DNA of 64,000 nt from Erysipelotrichaceae bacterium (GTDB lineage: Bacteria; Bacillota_I; Bacilli_A; Erysipelotrichales; Erysipelotrichaceae): NCBI GenBank assembly GCA_017431825.1, contig JAFRKI010000009.1, positions 1 through 64,000 of the forward strand, given 5' to 3'. The number at the start of each line of letters is the position of its first letter. Position 1 is the first letter of the stretch. Positions 25,162-33,328 of this stretch are shown here, piece by piece. Made by a program: the position numbers and the translations under genes. The notes under the pieces were generated by a model. It was not told the DNA's origin and searched no databases. It saw only the letters and a list, made by a program, of their open reading frames with translations.

Positions 25162-26045
25162 TCAACCGCAACAATCTCAAAGCCTGGCTGTATCTGTTGC
25201 CGGCCATAGCCTTTCTGGCAGTCTTCATGGTCTATCCGCTCGTGGATGTCTTTATCTATTCCTTTGAGGAAGGCTATAACTTTGCCTCACAGACTTCTTT
25301 CGGTACCGGTGCCTATAACTATCTCTATGTCCTGCATGATCCTTATTTCCTGCAGGCATTGAAAAATACGTTCATTCTGGTCATCATCACCGTACCGCTT
25401 TCGACCGGTCTGGCCTTACTGATATCCCTGGCTCTTAATTCCATAAAGAAGCTTAAGGAGCTTTTCCAGACCGTATATTTCCTGCCGTATGTGACCAATA
25501 CTTTAGCGGTAGGCCTTGTGTTCATGATCCTCTTTAAGAAGACGGCTTATTCCGAGGGTCTCATAAACCTGCTGATAAACTCTTTCGGCGGACATTCCGT
25601 TGACTTCATCGAAGGACCGTACTGGGCCAAGATGTTCGTGCTGTGCTTCTATACGATATGGATAGTACTGCCGTTCAAGATCCTGATCCTTACCAGTGCC
25701 CTGGCATCGGTCAATCAGGATTACTATAAGGCTGCCAAGATCGACGGCACATCGAAATTCAGGACCTTCACAAGGATCACTCTGCCGATGATATCGCCGA
25801 TGCTGTTCTATCTGATCATCACCGGATTCATCGGTGCCTTCAAGGCCTACAGCGATGTGGTAGCCATCTTCGGCGTCGATCTGAATGCGGCCGGCATGAA
25901 TACCATCGTCGGTTATATCTACGACATGCTGTACGGCAATTCCGGAGGCTATCCTTCCTTTGCCTCGGCAGCTGCCATTATCCTGTTCATCATCGTTCTG
26001 ACCATTACGGTCATCAATCTTCTGGCCAGCAAGGGGGATGAATGA
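25158..26045 (+). CDS. CUT1-type ABC importer permease (first subunit)
   Basis: A 295-residue permease with six predicted membrane segments, beginning NLKAWLYLLPAIAFLAVFMVYPL, as in UgpA/MsmF/MalF-like proteins. The EAA-type cytoplasmic loop that docks on the ATPase reads NQDYYKAAKIDGTSKFRTFT-RITLP. The gene overlaps the ATPase and second permease genes by four bases each. It forms the channel with the next gene product. Confidence 0.92.
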   Translation: MINRNNLKAWLYLLPAIAFLAVFMVYPLVDVFIYSFEEGYNFASQTSFGTGAYNYLYVLHDPYFLQALKNTFILVIITVPLSTGLALLISLALNSIKKLKELFQTVYFLPYVTNTLAVGLVFMILFKKTAYSEGLINLLINSFGGHSVDFIEGPYWAKMFVLCFYTIWIVLPFKILILTSALASVNQDYYKAAKIDGTSKFRTFTRITLPMISPMLFYLIITGFIGAFKAYSDVVAIFGVDLNAAGMNTIVGYIYDMLYGNSGGYPSFASAAAIILFIIVLTITVINLLASKGDE

Positions 26046-26920
26046 TGGAAAAGAATCTTGAATACAAAGAAATAGAAAGAAAAGCCAGGATCAGGAATAC
26101 GATCTGGAAGACCCTGATCTATGTCTTTCTGGCCATCTGGGCCCTCATCGTCCTTTTCCCTTTCTACTGGATGCTGCTGACATCCGTCAAATCCTATGGT
26201 TCATACAACTCGGAATACATCCCGCAGTTCTTTACCTTGAGTCCGACACTGGAAAACTATGCCAGTGCCTTTGAGGCCGTGCCTTTGGCCAGGTACTTCC
26301 TCAATACCCTGATCTTTACGCTCATCACGACCGGAGCCATGCTGGTGGTCATCGTGCTGGCAGCCTTTGCCTTCTCAAGACTGGAGTTCAAAGGCAAGAA
26401 TCTGACCTTTACCGCTTTCCTGTCGCTGATGATGATACCTAATGAACTGGTCATCATAACCAACTTCGTGACGATCACCAATCTGGGACTAAGGAACACC
26501 TTTACCGGACTGATACTGCCAAGCATCACTTCCGTATTCTATATTTACCTGTTGAAGGAAAACTTTGAACAGATACCGGATTCGCTGTATAAGGCTGCCA
26601 AGGTGGACGGTACCAGCGATCTTAAATACCTGCTTAAGGTAATGATCCCGATCTGCCGCCCGACCATCGTCACCATCGTGATCCTGAAGGTCATCGAGTG
26701 CTGGAACTCCTACGTCTGGCCGCGTCTTATCACCGATGACAGGATGTACTTCCTGGTATCCAACGGCATCCAGGAAATAAGGGAGAACGGCTTTGGCCGT
26801 GAGAACATTCCGGCCATGATGGCGGCAGTAGTCGTCATATCGATACCGCTGATCATACTGTTCCTGATCTTCCATAAGAAGATCATGGAAGGTGTCAGCA
26901 GAGGAGGTACCAAAGGATGA
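26042..26920 (+). CDS. CUT1-type ABC importer permease (second subunit)
   Basis: A 292-residue permease of the UgpE/MsmG/MalG kind. A membrane segment (IWALIVLFPFYWMLLTSVK) follows a charged N-terminus. The EAA loop is PDSLYKAAKVDGTSDLKYLL, followed by KVMIPICRPT. The C-terminus has the family tail IFHKKIMEGVSRGGTKG. Its TGA overlaps the start of the binding-protein gene. An alternative start three bases on (at 26045) is equally possible. Confidence 0.92.
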   Translation: MMEKNLEYKEIERKARIRNTIWKTLIYVFLAIWALIVLFPFYWMLLTSVKSYGSYNSEYIPQFFTLSPTLENYASAFEAVPLARYFLNTLIFTLITTGAMLVVIVLAAFAFSRLEFKGKNLTFTAFLSLMMIPNELVIITNFVTITNLGLRNTFTGLILPSITSVFYIYLLKENFEQIPDSLYKAAKVDGTSDLKYLLKVMIPICRPTIVTIVILKVIECWNSYVWPRLITDDRMYFLVSNGIQEIRENGFGRENIPAMMAAVVVISIPLIILFLIFHKKIMEGVSRGGTKG

Positions 26921-28494
26921 TGAAGAAACTGGTGATCCTTATATCTCTCATGATGCTTATAGGCTTGAGCGGCTGTCATGGCAAGGTCAGCAACACGGTT
27001 TTTGAAGTGCCTGAGACCTTCGATGAGACGAAGACCTATGAGATCACTTTCTGGGCCAAGAACGACAGCAACAAGAATCAGGTAGCCGTCTACAAGGGTG
27101 CCATCGAAGACTTCGAAAAGATCTATCCCAACATCAGGGTGAACCTCGGTCTTTATACCGACTACGGTCAGATCTACAATGACGTCATCACCAACATTTC
27201 CACGAATACGACGCCTAACGTCTGCATAACCTATCCCGATCATATCGCCACCTACATAACCGGTGCCAATACGGTAGTCACTCTGGATGAACTGCTTACA
27301 GATGAAAAGTACGGTCTGGGCGGCAGTGAAGTGAAGTTCGACGGACCGGACATCGGTGAAATGGTTCCGGAATTCCTGAATGAAGGCATCATAAACGGAA
27401 GCTACTACGCCATACCTTTCATGCGTTCAACGGAAGCTCTTTACATCAATAAGACCTACGTGGAAAAGATGGGCTATGAGATACCGGAGGTCGTTACCTG
27501 GGACTGGATCTGGAAGATAGCCGATGAAGCAATGGCCAGGAACGAAGACGGAACATACGTGATAAACGGTCAGAATGTTCTGATACCGTTCATCTACAAG
27601 TCTACCGACAACATGATGATCACGATGCTGAAACAGCTCGATGCCGGTTATTCCAATGATGACGGCGAGATACTGATCTTCAATGACAGTACCAAGGAGA
27701 TCCTGAAAGAGATCGCTAAACATACGGCTCTGGGATCTTTCTCGACCTTCAAGATCTCTTCCTATCCGGCCAACTTCCTCAATGCCGGACAGTGTATCTT
27801 TGCGATAGATTCGACAGCCGGTGCCACCTGGATGGGTTCCAAGGCGCCGTTAGTAGACATTCCCAAGGATCAGCTGGTGGAATTTGAAACGGTGGTCAGA
27901 CCGGTCCCGCAGTATGATGTCAGCAATGAATACATGATCTCTCAGGGGCCTTCGATCTGTATCTTCAACAAGTCCGATCCTGATGAAGTGCTGGCATCAT
28001 GGTTATTTGCCCAGTATCTTCTGAGCAATGAAGTGCAGATCGGTTACGGCAAGACCGAAGGCTATCTGCCGGTCACTTATAAGGCGCTGAATTCCGCTGA
28101 GTATCAGGATTACATAAACAGCAGCGGCATCGACAATGACGAGCACTACAGCGTCAAGATCGATGCGACCAAGCTCTTTATGGATAATACCGAACACAGT
28201 TTCGTTACTTCCGTATTCAACGGTTCCGCTTCCTTAAGGACCGCAGCCGGTCAGCTGATCGAAGAGACCTGCAAGGGCGTAAGAAGAGGAAAGACTATCG
28301 ACGACGAATTCTTTGACAGCCTCTATAAGGACATCAACTCCCTTTACCGTCTCGATCAGGTCGGCGGCCGGGGCGTCAACAAGGATCTGGGCGAACTGCC
28401 TGCAGCATCAAAGATCCTCATCGGTTCTTTGGCGGGTGTCTGGATCCTTATCGGAGCCTATGTCCTTTATAAAAACAGAAAGAAAGGTGTTTAA
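26917..28494 (+). CDS. Sugar-type ABC solute-binding lipoprotein with an extra C-terminal membrane helix
   Basis: A 525-residue binding protein. The signal peptide ends in the lipobox LSGC, so the mature protein is lipid-anchored. The family 1 binding-protein fold is visible in YEITFWAKNDSNKNQVAVYK, PFMRSTEALYINKTYVEKMG and VTWDWIWKIADEA. Uncommonly, it ends with a predicted membrane helix (about 497-517, ILIGSLAGVWILIGAYVLY) and a basic KNRKKGV, so it may be fixed to the membrane at both ends. It is about 100 residues longer than typical family members. It delivers substrate to the two permeases encoded before it. The terminator at 28483 overlaps its last codons. Confidence 0.9.
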   Translation: MMKKLVILISLMMLIGLSGCHGKVSNTVFEVPETFDETKTYEITFWAKNDSNKNQVAVYKGAIEDFEKIYPNIRVNLGLYTDYGQIYNDVITNISTNTTPNVCITYPDHIATYITGANTVVTLDELLTDEKYGLGGSEVKFDGPDIGEMVPEFLNEGIINGSYYAIPFMRSTEALYINKTYVEKMGYEIPEVVTWDWIWKIADEAMARNEDGTYVINGQNVLIPFIYKSTDNMMITMLKQLDAGYSNDDGEILIFNDSTKEILKEIAKHTALGSFSTFKISSYPANFLNAGQCIFAIDSTAGATWMGSKAPLVDIPKDQLVEFETVVRPVPQYDVSNEYMISQGPSICIFNKSDPDEVLASWLFAQYLLSNEVQIGYGKTEGYLPVTYKALNSAEYQDYINSSGIDNDEHYSVKIDATKLFMDNTEHSFVTSVFNGSASLRTAAGQLIEETCKGVRRGKTIDDEFFDSLYKDINSLYRLDQVGGRGVNKDLGELPAASKILIGSLAGVWILIGAYVLYKNRKKGV

Positions 28495-28505
28495 TCACCT
28501 TTTTC
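28483..28505 (+). terminator. Terminator of the CUT1 operon overlapping the last codons
   Basis: AAAGGTG pairs with CACCTTT across a 6-base loop that contains the stop codon; a T run follows. Confidence 0.7.
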
Positions 28506-28550
28506 TGATGTAGTATAATTAATATGTTCAATGGAACAAAGGAGACGCAA

Positions 28551-29258
28551 ATGAAAAAACTGTTAACTGTCTTATTCGCTTTAATGCTGGTCTTCTCTTT
28601 GACCGGCTGTAAGAAGAAAGGCGGCACGGAGCCTGAGACTCCAAACGTTACTGCCGTCAATACCTATGCAGATTTCGTTGCAGCCAACAATGACGATGCT
28701 CTGGAACTGCTCATGTCCGTACAGGGCCATCAGTCCTGGTGGGACAACAAGGTCACCATCTATGCTCAGGATGATGACGGCGGCTACTTCCTCTATGAAG
28801 CCAAGGCCGATGAAGAAACTGCCAAGAAACTGGTTCCTGGTACCCTGATCCTGGTAACGGGTTTCAAGGGCGAATGGGCCGGTGAAGTTGAACTGGTAGA
28901 TGCCACCTTCGAGATCGTTGAAGGCAAGGGCAAGGTATATGATCCGGTAGATCTTTCCGATATCGCCGACAATGCCGACAAGCTCAAAGAGCACATGAAC
29001 CAGAAAGTAGCTCTCAAGAACCTCTACGTTGTCAGTCTCGATCATAAGGATTCTGATTCTGATCCAGATTTGTACATTAATATATTGGCTGGTGAAACTG
29101 CATATTCTCTCTGTGTTGAGAATTATCTTACTAATCCGGATACGGAAGTGTATAAGATCGCCAAGGATCTGCAGCCTGGAAGCCTGATCGATATCGAAGG
29201 ATTCCTGTACTGGTATGAAGGTCCTAACCCTCATGTGACAGCCATCACTGTTCACTAG
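28551..29258 (+). CDS. Lipoprotein with OB-fold-like repeats, function unknown
   Basis: A 235-residue protein with a lipoprotein signal (MKKLLTVLFALMLVFSLTGC) followed by KKKGG. The mature part appears to hold two related beta-rich units: the first around KVTIYAQDDDGGYFLYEA and LVPGTLILVTGFKGEW, the second around DLYINILAGETAYSLCVENY and LQPGSLIDIEGFLYWY. The L-x-PG-(S/T)-L-I motif recurs in both, as in OB-fold domains. The start at 28551 has an AAAGGAG site; an ATG 27 bases upstream is probably too close to the transcription start. Codons between about 29045 and 29150 are AT-rich and unlike the rest of the gene. The ligand and role are unknown. Confidence 0.7.
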   Translation: MKKLLTVLFALMLVFSLTGCKKKGGTEPETPNVTAVNTYADFVAANNDDALELLMSVQGHQSWWDNKVTIYAQDDDGGYFLYEAKADEETAKKLVPGTLILVTGFKGEWAGEVELVDATFEIVEGKGKVYDPVDLSDIADNADKLKEHMNQKVALKNLYVVSLDHKDSDSDPDLYINILAGETAYSLCVENYLTNPDTEVYKIAKDLQPGSLIDIEGFLYWYEGPNPHVTAITVH

Positions 29259-29280
29259 TCATTATTTAAGCTGTTACATA

Positions 29281-29307
29281 AAGGCACTGCTCAGCGGTGC
29301 CTTTTTT
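29281..29307 (+). terminator. Terminator after the OB-fold lipoprotein
   Basis: AAGGCAC pairs with GTGCCTT across a 9-base loop, followed by a T6 run. Confidence 0.85.
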
Positions 29308-29321
29308 ATCCGGAAAGATAT

Positions 29322-29340
29322 TATTGTCAAAATGACAATA
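29322..29340 (+). promoter_or_regulatory. NrtR operator (palindrome) covering the -35 box of the NAD operon
   Basis: Perfect palindrome TATTGTCAAAATGACAATA. The TTGTCA inside it (29324-29329) lies 17 bp upstream of TATATT (29347-29352), forming the promoter of nrtR and the pnc/nad genes. NrtR-type regulators bind palindromes of this kind and let go when ADP-ribose-type NAD metabolites rise; binding here would block RNA polymerase. Confidence 0.75.
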
Positions 29341-29368
29341 AAATAGTATATTATAGTTGAGGTGAGAT

Positions 29369-30223
29369 ATGGAAATAAGAAATGAACAGGGACAGACCGA
29401 GAAAGAGTTTCTGGAAGCCTATGATGACAGCAGGTACAGACATCCGTCCAATACGGTGGATATGTTGCTGCTGAGCGTCATCGACAGGAAGCTCTCGATC
29501 CTGCTGATAAAAAGAAGGAACTTTCCGTGGATCAATACCTGGGCGCTTCCGGGAGGATTCGTGGAATTCGATGAAGATCTGGAAGATGCAGCTTTCAGGG
29601 AACTGAAGGAAGAGACCAATCTCGACAGTTCCATCTACTTCAGACAGCTATATACTCTGGGGAAGGCCGACAGGGATCCCCGCACCCGAGTGATCACCAC
29701 CGCCTACATATCACTGGTACCTCAGGAAAACATAAAGAACACGAAGGCCGGTGACGATGCCAAGGAAGCGGAGTGGTTCGAGATAAAGAAGGTCACCAAG
29801 AATCTTGACTGTAATAAGAAGGTATCTTCCATCGTCATGACCAGCAAAGACAAAGACGTCAGGATAGAATACGAGATCAGCGAGAAGGTGCTTAAAAACT
29901 ATATCAGAAAATCTTCGAAACTGCTCAGCAAGGAAAGGATAGCCGGAGATCACATCAAGCTGATAAACATGGCCATGGACATGCTGCAGACGCGTGTTGC
30001 CGCTTCAGGACTGCTGTTCAGCCTGCTGCCAGAGGAGTTTACCTTAAAGGAAGCTCAGGATGTCTATGAGACGATAATCGGCGGAAAGACCGATACCAGG
30101 AACTTCAGAAGGGGTATCATGAAGATGCTGAACAGGACCGGTCACAAGAAAAAGACCTATAACAGGGATTCGGACTTATACAGTTTCAATCCGCTGTATG
30201 AATATCTGAAAGAAGACTTATAA
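29369..30223 (+). CDS. nrtR: NrtR-type Nudix-winged-helix regulator of NAD metabolism
   Basis: A 284-residue protein with an N-terminal Nudix domain (about 30-170) and a C-terminal winged helix (about 190-284, VAASGLLFSLLPEEFTLKEA through NFRRGIMKML). The Nudix box reads GGFVEFDEDLEDAAFRELKEE then TNL: the G-x5-E-x7-REL-x-EE core is complete, but the usual following Gly is Asn. NrtR proteins are repressors of NAD salvage and synthesis genes that sense ADP-ribose or related metabolites, often with weak or no hydrolase activity. The gene heads an operon with pncA, pncB, nadE and nadD, and a perfect palindrome covers its own promoter. Operon position, domain pair and operator together make the assignment firm. 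Confidence 0.93.
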   Translation: MEIRNEQGQTEKEFLEAYDDSRYRHPSNTVDMLLLSVIDRKLSILLIKRRNFPWINTWALPGGFVEFDEDLEDAAFRELKEETNLDSSIYFRQLYTLGKADRDPRTRVITTAYISLVPQENIKNTKAGDDAKEAEWFEIKKVTKNLDCNKKVSSIVMTSKDKDVRIEYEISEKVLKNYIRKSSKLLSKERIAGDHIKLINMAMDMLQTRVAASGLLFSLLPEEFTLKEAQDVYETIIGGKTDTRNFRRGIMKMLNRTGHKKKTYNRDSDLYSFNPLYEYLKEDL

Positions 30224-30235
30224 AGGGAGAAGCAT

Positions 30236-30772
30236 ATGAAAAAAGTACTGGTAGTAATCGACATGCAGAACGACTTCATCGACGGAAGTCTGGGAAGCGA
30301 TGATTGTCTGGCGACTGTCGGACCGGTCATCAGGGAGATCGGAAGCAATGAATATGACTATATCGTCCTGACCAGGGACACTCATCAGCCGGACTACATG
30401 GAAACGCTGGAAGGAAAGAACCTGCCGGTGGAACACTGCATCCGTGACAGCAAAGGCTGGCAGATCAGGGATGACATCATGCAGGCCGTGATCGATTCCG
30501 GCAAGGAATACAAGGTCTTCGACAAGAAGAGCTTCGGCAGCTATGCCCTGGTAGGAGAACTTGAGACCTACAAGGACGTGATCGAAGACATCACGATCGT
30601 CGGACTCTGTACCGACATCTGCGTGGTATCCAACGCCCTGATGCTGAGAGCGATGCTCAACAACACGCCGATATACTATGTTACAGACGCAACAGCCGGT
30701 GTCAGCAGGGAAACTAAAGAGGCGGCTCTCAAGACCATGAACTGCTGCCAGGTCTACGAAAAGAAGAGATAG
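30236..30772 (+). CDS. pncA: Nicotinamidase
   Basis: A 178-residue cysteine hydrolase of the isochorismatase fold that turns nicotinamide into nicotinate. Catalytic Asp is in VIDMQNDFIDGSL, Lys in FDKKSFGSY, and the nucleophile Cys in VGLCTDICVVSNALML. Metal-ligand positions are in RDTHQPDY and EHCIRDSKGW. It lies 12 bases after nrtR and 8 before pncB, each with a ribosome site (GGGAG, GGAG), so the three are co-expressed. It feeds PncB in the salvage route. Confidence 0.93.
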   Translation: MKKVLVVIDMQNDFIDGSLGSDDCLATVGPVIREIGSNEYDYIVLTRDTHQPDYMETLEGKNLPVEHCIRDSKGWQIRDDIMQAVIDSGKEYKVFDKKSFGSYALVGELETYKDVIEDITIVGLCTDICVVSNALMLRAMLNNTPIYYVTDATAGVSRETKEAALKTMNCCQVYEKKR

Positions 30773-30780
30773 GAGAAACT

Positions 30781-31989
30781 ATGGAACAGATCATTAAAAG
30801 TCTATTAGAGAACGACATGTATAAGTTTTCCATGGGACAGGCCATCTATCATCTTTTCAGCGACTATAAGACGACCTGGACCTTCAAGTGCCGTAATGAA
30901 GATGTCGTGTTCACCGACGAGATGGTCGAAGAGATCAAGAGACAGATAAGACTGTACTGCGGACTCAGGTTCAGACAGGATGAGCTCGGTTATCTCAACG
31001 ACATCAGATGGATCAAGGGAAGCTACATCGATTTCCTGAAACTGTGGGAACCGCAGTATGACGACTTTGAGATCAGCAGGGAAGGCGAAAGAGGCCTGTC
31101 GATCGAGACCAAAGGCACCTGGCTCAATACTTCGATGTACGAAGTGCCGGTCCTGGCCATCGTCAATGAAGTATATTTCCGGATGAACTATGACTATGAT
31201 GAACTGATGAAGGAATATAAGGAAAGACTGGCTGAAAAGGTCAAAGGCATCGAAGATGAGACTTACCGTCTTTCTTCCTTCTCGGAATTCGGATTAAGAA
31301 GAAGACTGTCCGGCGAAGCTCAGGACCTGGCTGTCAAAGCCCTGAAGGAAATGAAGCCTTCATCATCAAGGCTCCTGGGTACATCAAATGTTTATCTGGC
31401 CAGGAAGTACGGTTTGACGCCTGTCGGTACCATGGCTCATGAGTGGATCATGTGTGTGGGTCAGGGAAATCACCGTCACAATCCGGCTTATTCCAACTAC
31501 TATGCCCTGGATTTCTGGGTAAAGGAATACGGAGTACTAAACGGTATCGCCCTTACCGATACGATCACTACCGACTGTTTCCTGAGAGACTTCGACCTCA
31601 CGTTCTCGACACTGTTCTCAGGTGTCAGACACGACAGCGGCGATCCTTATGAATGGGGCGAGAAGATGATCAGGCACTATGAAAAGAACCGCATCGATCC
31701 TAAGACCAAGACCCTGCTGTTCTCTGACAGTCTCGACTTTGAAAAGGCGACAGCGATCTATGATCACTTCAAGGGCAGATGTCAGGTGGCATTCGGTATC
31801 GGGACCTATATCAGCAACGACACTTCGGTAAGGCCTCTGAATATCGTCATGAAGGTCACCCGCTGCAACAATGAAGATGTGGCCAAGATCTCCGATACCG
31901 AAGGCAAGGAAATGTGCAAGAATCCGGAATATGTGGATTACTTGAGAAGAAGCATAAAATGGCGTATGGAAAACGAGAAGGTGAAATAA
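30781..31989 (+). CDS. pncB: Nicotinate phosphoribosyltransferase
   Basis: A 402-residue enzyme that joins nicotinate to PRPP, giving nicotinate mononucleotide. N-terminal NDMYKFSMGQAIY and EFGLRRRL are family marks. The auto-phosphorylated histidine region is SGVRHDSGDPYEWGEK, and the C-terminal part has TLLFSDSLDF and GIGTYISND. Length is in the usual range of the bacterial enzyme. It sits between pncA and nadE, one base before nadE, within the NrtR-controlled operon. Its product goes to NadD, also encoded here. Confidence 0.95.
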   Translation: MEQIIKSLLENDMYKFSMGQAIYHLFSDYKTTWTFKCRNEDVVFTDEMVEEIKRQIRLYCGLRFRQDELGYLNDIRWIKGSYIDFLKLWEPQYDDFEISREGERGLSIETKGTWLNTSMYEVPVLAIVNEVYFRMNYDYDELMKEYKERLAEKVKGIEDETYRLSSFSEFGLRRRLSGEAQDLAVKALKEMKPSSSRLLGTSNVYLARKYGLTPVGTMAHEWIMCVGQGNHRHNPAYSNYYALDFWVKEYGVLNGIALTDTITTDCFLRDFDLTFSTLFSGVRHDSGDPYEWGEKMIRHYEKNRIDPKTKTLLFSDSLDFEKATAIYDHFKGRCQVAFGIGTYISNDTSVRPLNIVMKVTRCNNEDVAKISDTEGKEMCKNPEYVDYLRRSIKWRMENEKVK

Positions 31990-31990
31990 G

Positions 31991-32746
31991 ATGTTTGATG
32001 CAGTAAAGACAAAGAATGAAATAGTTGAGTTTATCAGAGAATATTATAAGAAGAATAATCTTAAGGGTGCCGTACTGGGCATTTCCGGCGGCAAGGATTC
32101 CGGTGTCGTAGCCGGACTGATGTCTGAAGCCATCGGGCCTGAGAATGTCGTCGGCCTGACGCTGCCGTGCCATTCCAAGGCGGCTGATGCCAGCGATGCA
32201 CAACTGGTAGCCGAGAAGTTCGGTTTCGAACTGATCAATATCGATCTGACCGGTACTTTCGATACCTTCCATAAGCAGATCGAGGCCTTAGACACTTACA
32301 GCGAAGAGGAACTTAAGAACTCCGATATCAATATCAAACCGCGACTGAGGATGGCTACCGTTTACTATATGGCCGCTTTATTGTCAGCCACCAGAGGCGG
32401 TGTCTATATCGTACCGGGCACTTCCAATGCCTGTGAGCTTTATGTCGGTTACTTCACCAAGGGCGGCGATTCCGTCTATGATATCGCACCTATCTATTCC
32501 CTGACCGTCGAAGAAGTCATCAAGGTCGGAGAAGTAGTCGGCGTTCCGGAAAAAGTCCTGTACAGGACACCGGATGACGGTCTGTCAGGTCTGAGCGATG
32601 AAGACAAGCTGGGCGTAAAGTATAACGACATCGCTGCCGTGATCAGACAGGACAGAGAACTGCCTGAAGAAGTCCTCGCGAAGATAGAGAAACTCCATAA
32701 GGGCTCTGCTCATAAATTCGATATCCCGAAATTTGAACTGAAATAA
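31991..32746 (+). CDS. nadE: NH3-dependent NAD synthetase
   Basis: A 251-residue adenylating amidotransferase for the last step of NAD synthesis. The pyrophosphatase loop is LGISGGKDSGVVAGLM; further marks are PGTSNACELYVGYFTKGGDS, RTPDDGLSGLSDEDKLG and the C-terminal HKFDIPKFE. There is no N-terminal glutaminase domain, so it uses ammonia or an unlinked donor. It begins one base after pncB and ends two bases before nadD, showing tight operon packing. Together with pncA, pncB and nadD it completes conversion of nicotinamide to NAD. Confidence 0.95.
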   Translation: MFDAVKTKNEIVEFIREYYKKNNLKGAVLGISGGKDSGVVAGLMSEAIGPENVVGLTLPCHSKAADASDAQLVAEKFGFELINIDLTGTFDTFHKQIEALDTYSEEELKNSDINIKPRLRMATVYYMAALLSATRGGVYIVPGTSNACELYVGYFTKGGDSVYDIAPIYSLTVEEVIKVGEVVGVPEKVLYRTPDDGLSGLSDEDKLGVKYNDIAAVIRQDRELPEEVLAKIEKLHKGSAHKFDIPKFELK

Positions 32747-32748
32747 TA

Positions 32749-33321
32749 ATGCGCATCGGTATTTATACCGGATCCTTCGATCCCATCCACAACGGACATA
32801 TCAAGATCGTCAGGACGATACTGAAAGAGAAGCTCGTCGACAGAGTTTTCATATTCCCTTCCGGTGATTACTGGGACAAGAAGGTCAACCTGACCTGTGA
32901 AGAAAGAGCCGATCTCATCAGTTATGCGTTTAAATACCGTATCGCCAAAGACAGGTATGAAGTCGACAGTGAACTGGGCAAGCTTCCTTATACCTATCTG
33001 CTGTTCAGGGAACTGAAGAAGAGATATCCGGATGACGAGTTCTTCTACATTCTGGGCGGTGATAATATCCTTAAGTTCACCGAATGGCAGAATTATGAGG
33101 AACTGCTGCAGAACGGCTTTATCATCGTTGACCGCAATATCGACGACCTTGAGGAAAGGCTCAGGCAGCTGGGTCCGAAGTCCTATGTGATAGTTCCGGT
33201 CGAAGGCATCAGCGACATTTCTTCCACCTACATAAGAGAAAACATGGATGACTATGAGAAGATAAAGAAGATGATAAGCAGAAGAGAGTATGAGTATATT
33301 CTTGCGCTAAAAAGGAAATGA
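32749..33321 (+). CDS. nadD: Nicotinate-nucleotide adenylyltransferase
   Basis: A 190-residue nucleotidyltransferase that makes nicotinate adenine dinucleotide from nicotinate mononucleotide and ATP. The HxGH motif is in IYTGSFDPIHNGHIKIV, the substrate loop near IFPSGDYWDKK, and the ISSTYIR motif near the C-terminus closes the ATP site. The start directly follows the nadE stop with no strong ribosome site, suggesting coupling. In many Firmicutes nadD sits next to a YqeK-like HD phosphatase; here it is joined to the salvage operon instead and is followed by an unrecognised gene. Confidence 0.94.
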   Translation: MRIGIYTGSFDPIHNGHIKIVRTILKEKLVDRVFIFPSGDYWDKKVNLTCEERADLISYAFKYRIAKDRYEVDSELGKLPYTYLLFRELKKRYPDDEFFYILGGDNILKFTEWQNYEELLQNGFIIVDRNIDDLEERLRQLGPKSYVIVPVEGISDISSTYIRENMDDYEKIKKMISRREYEYILALKRK

Positions 33322-33328
33322 GACTTGT

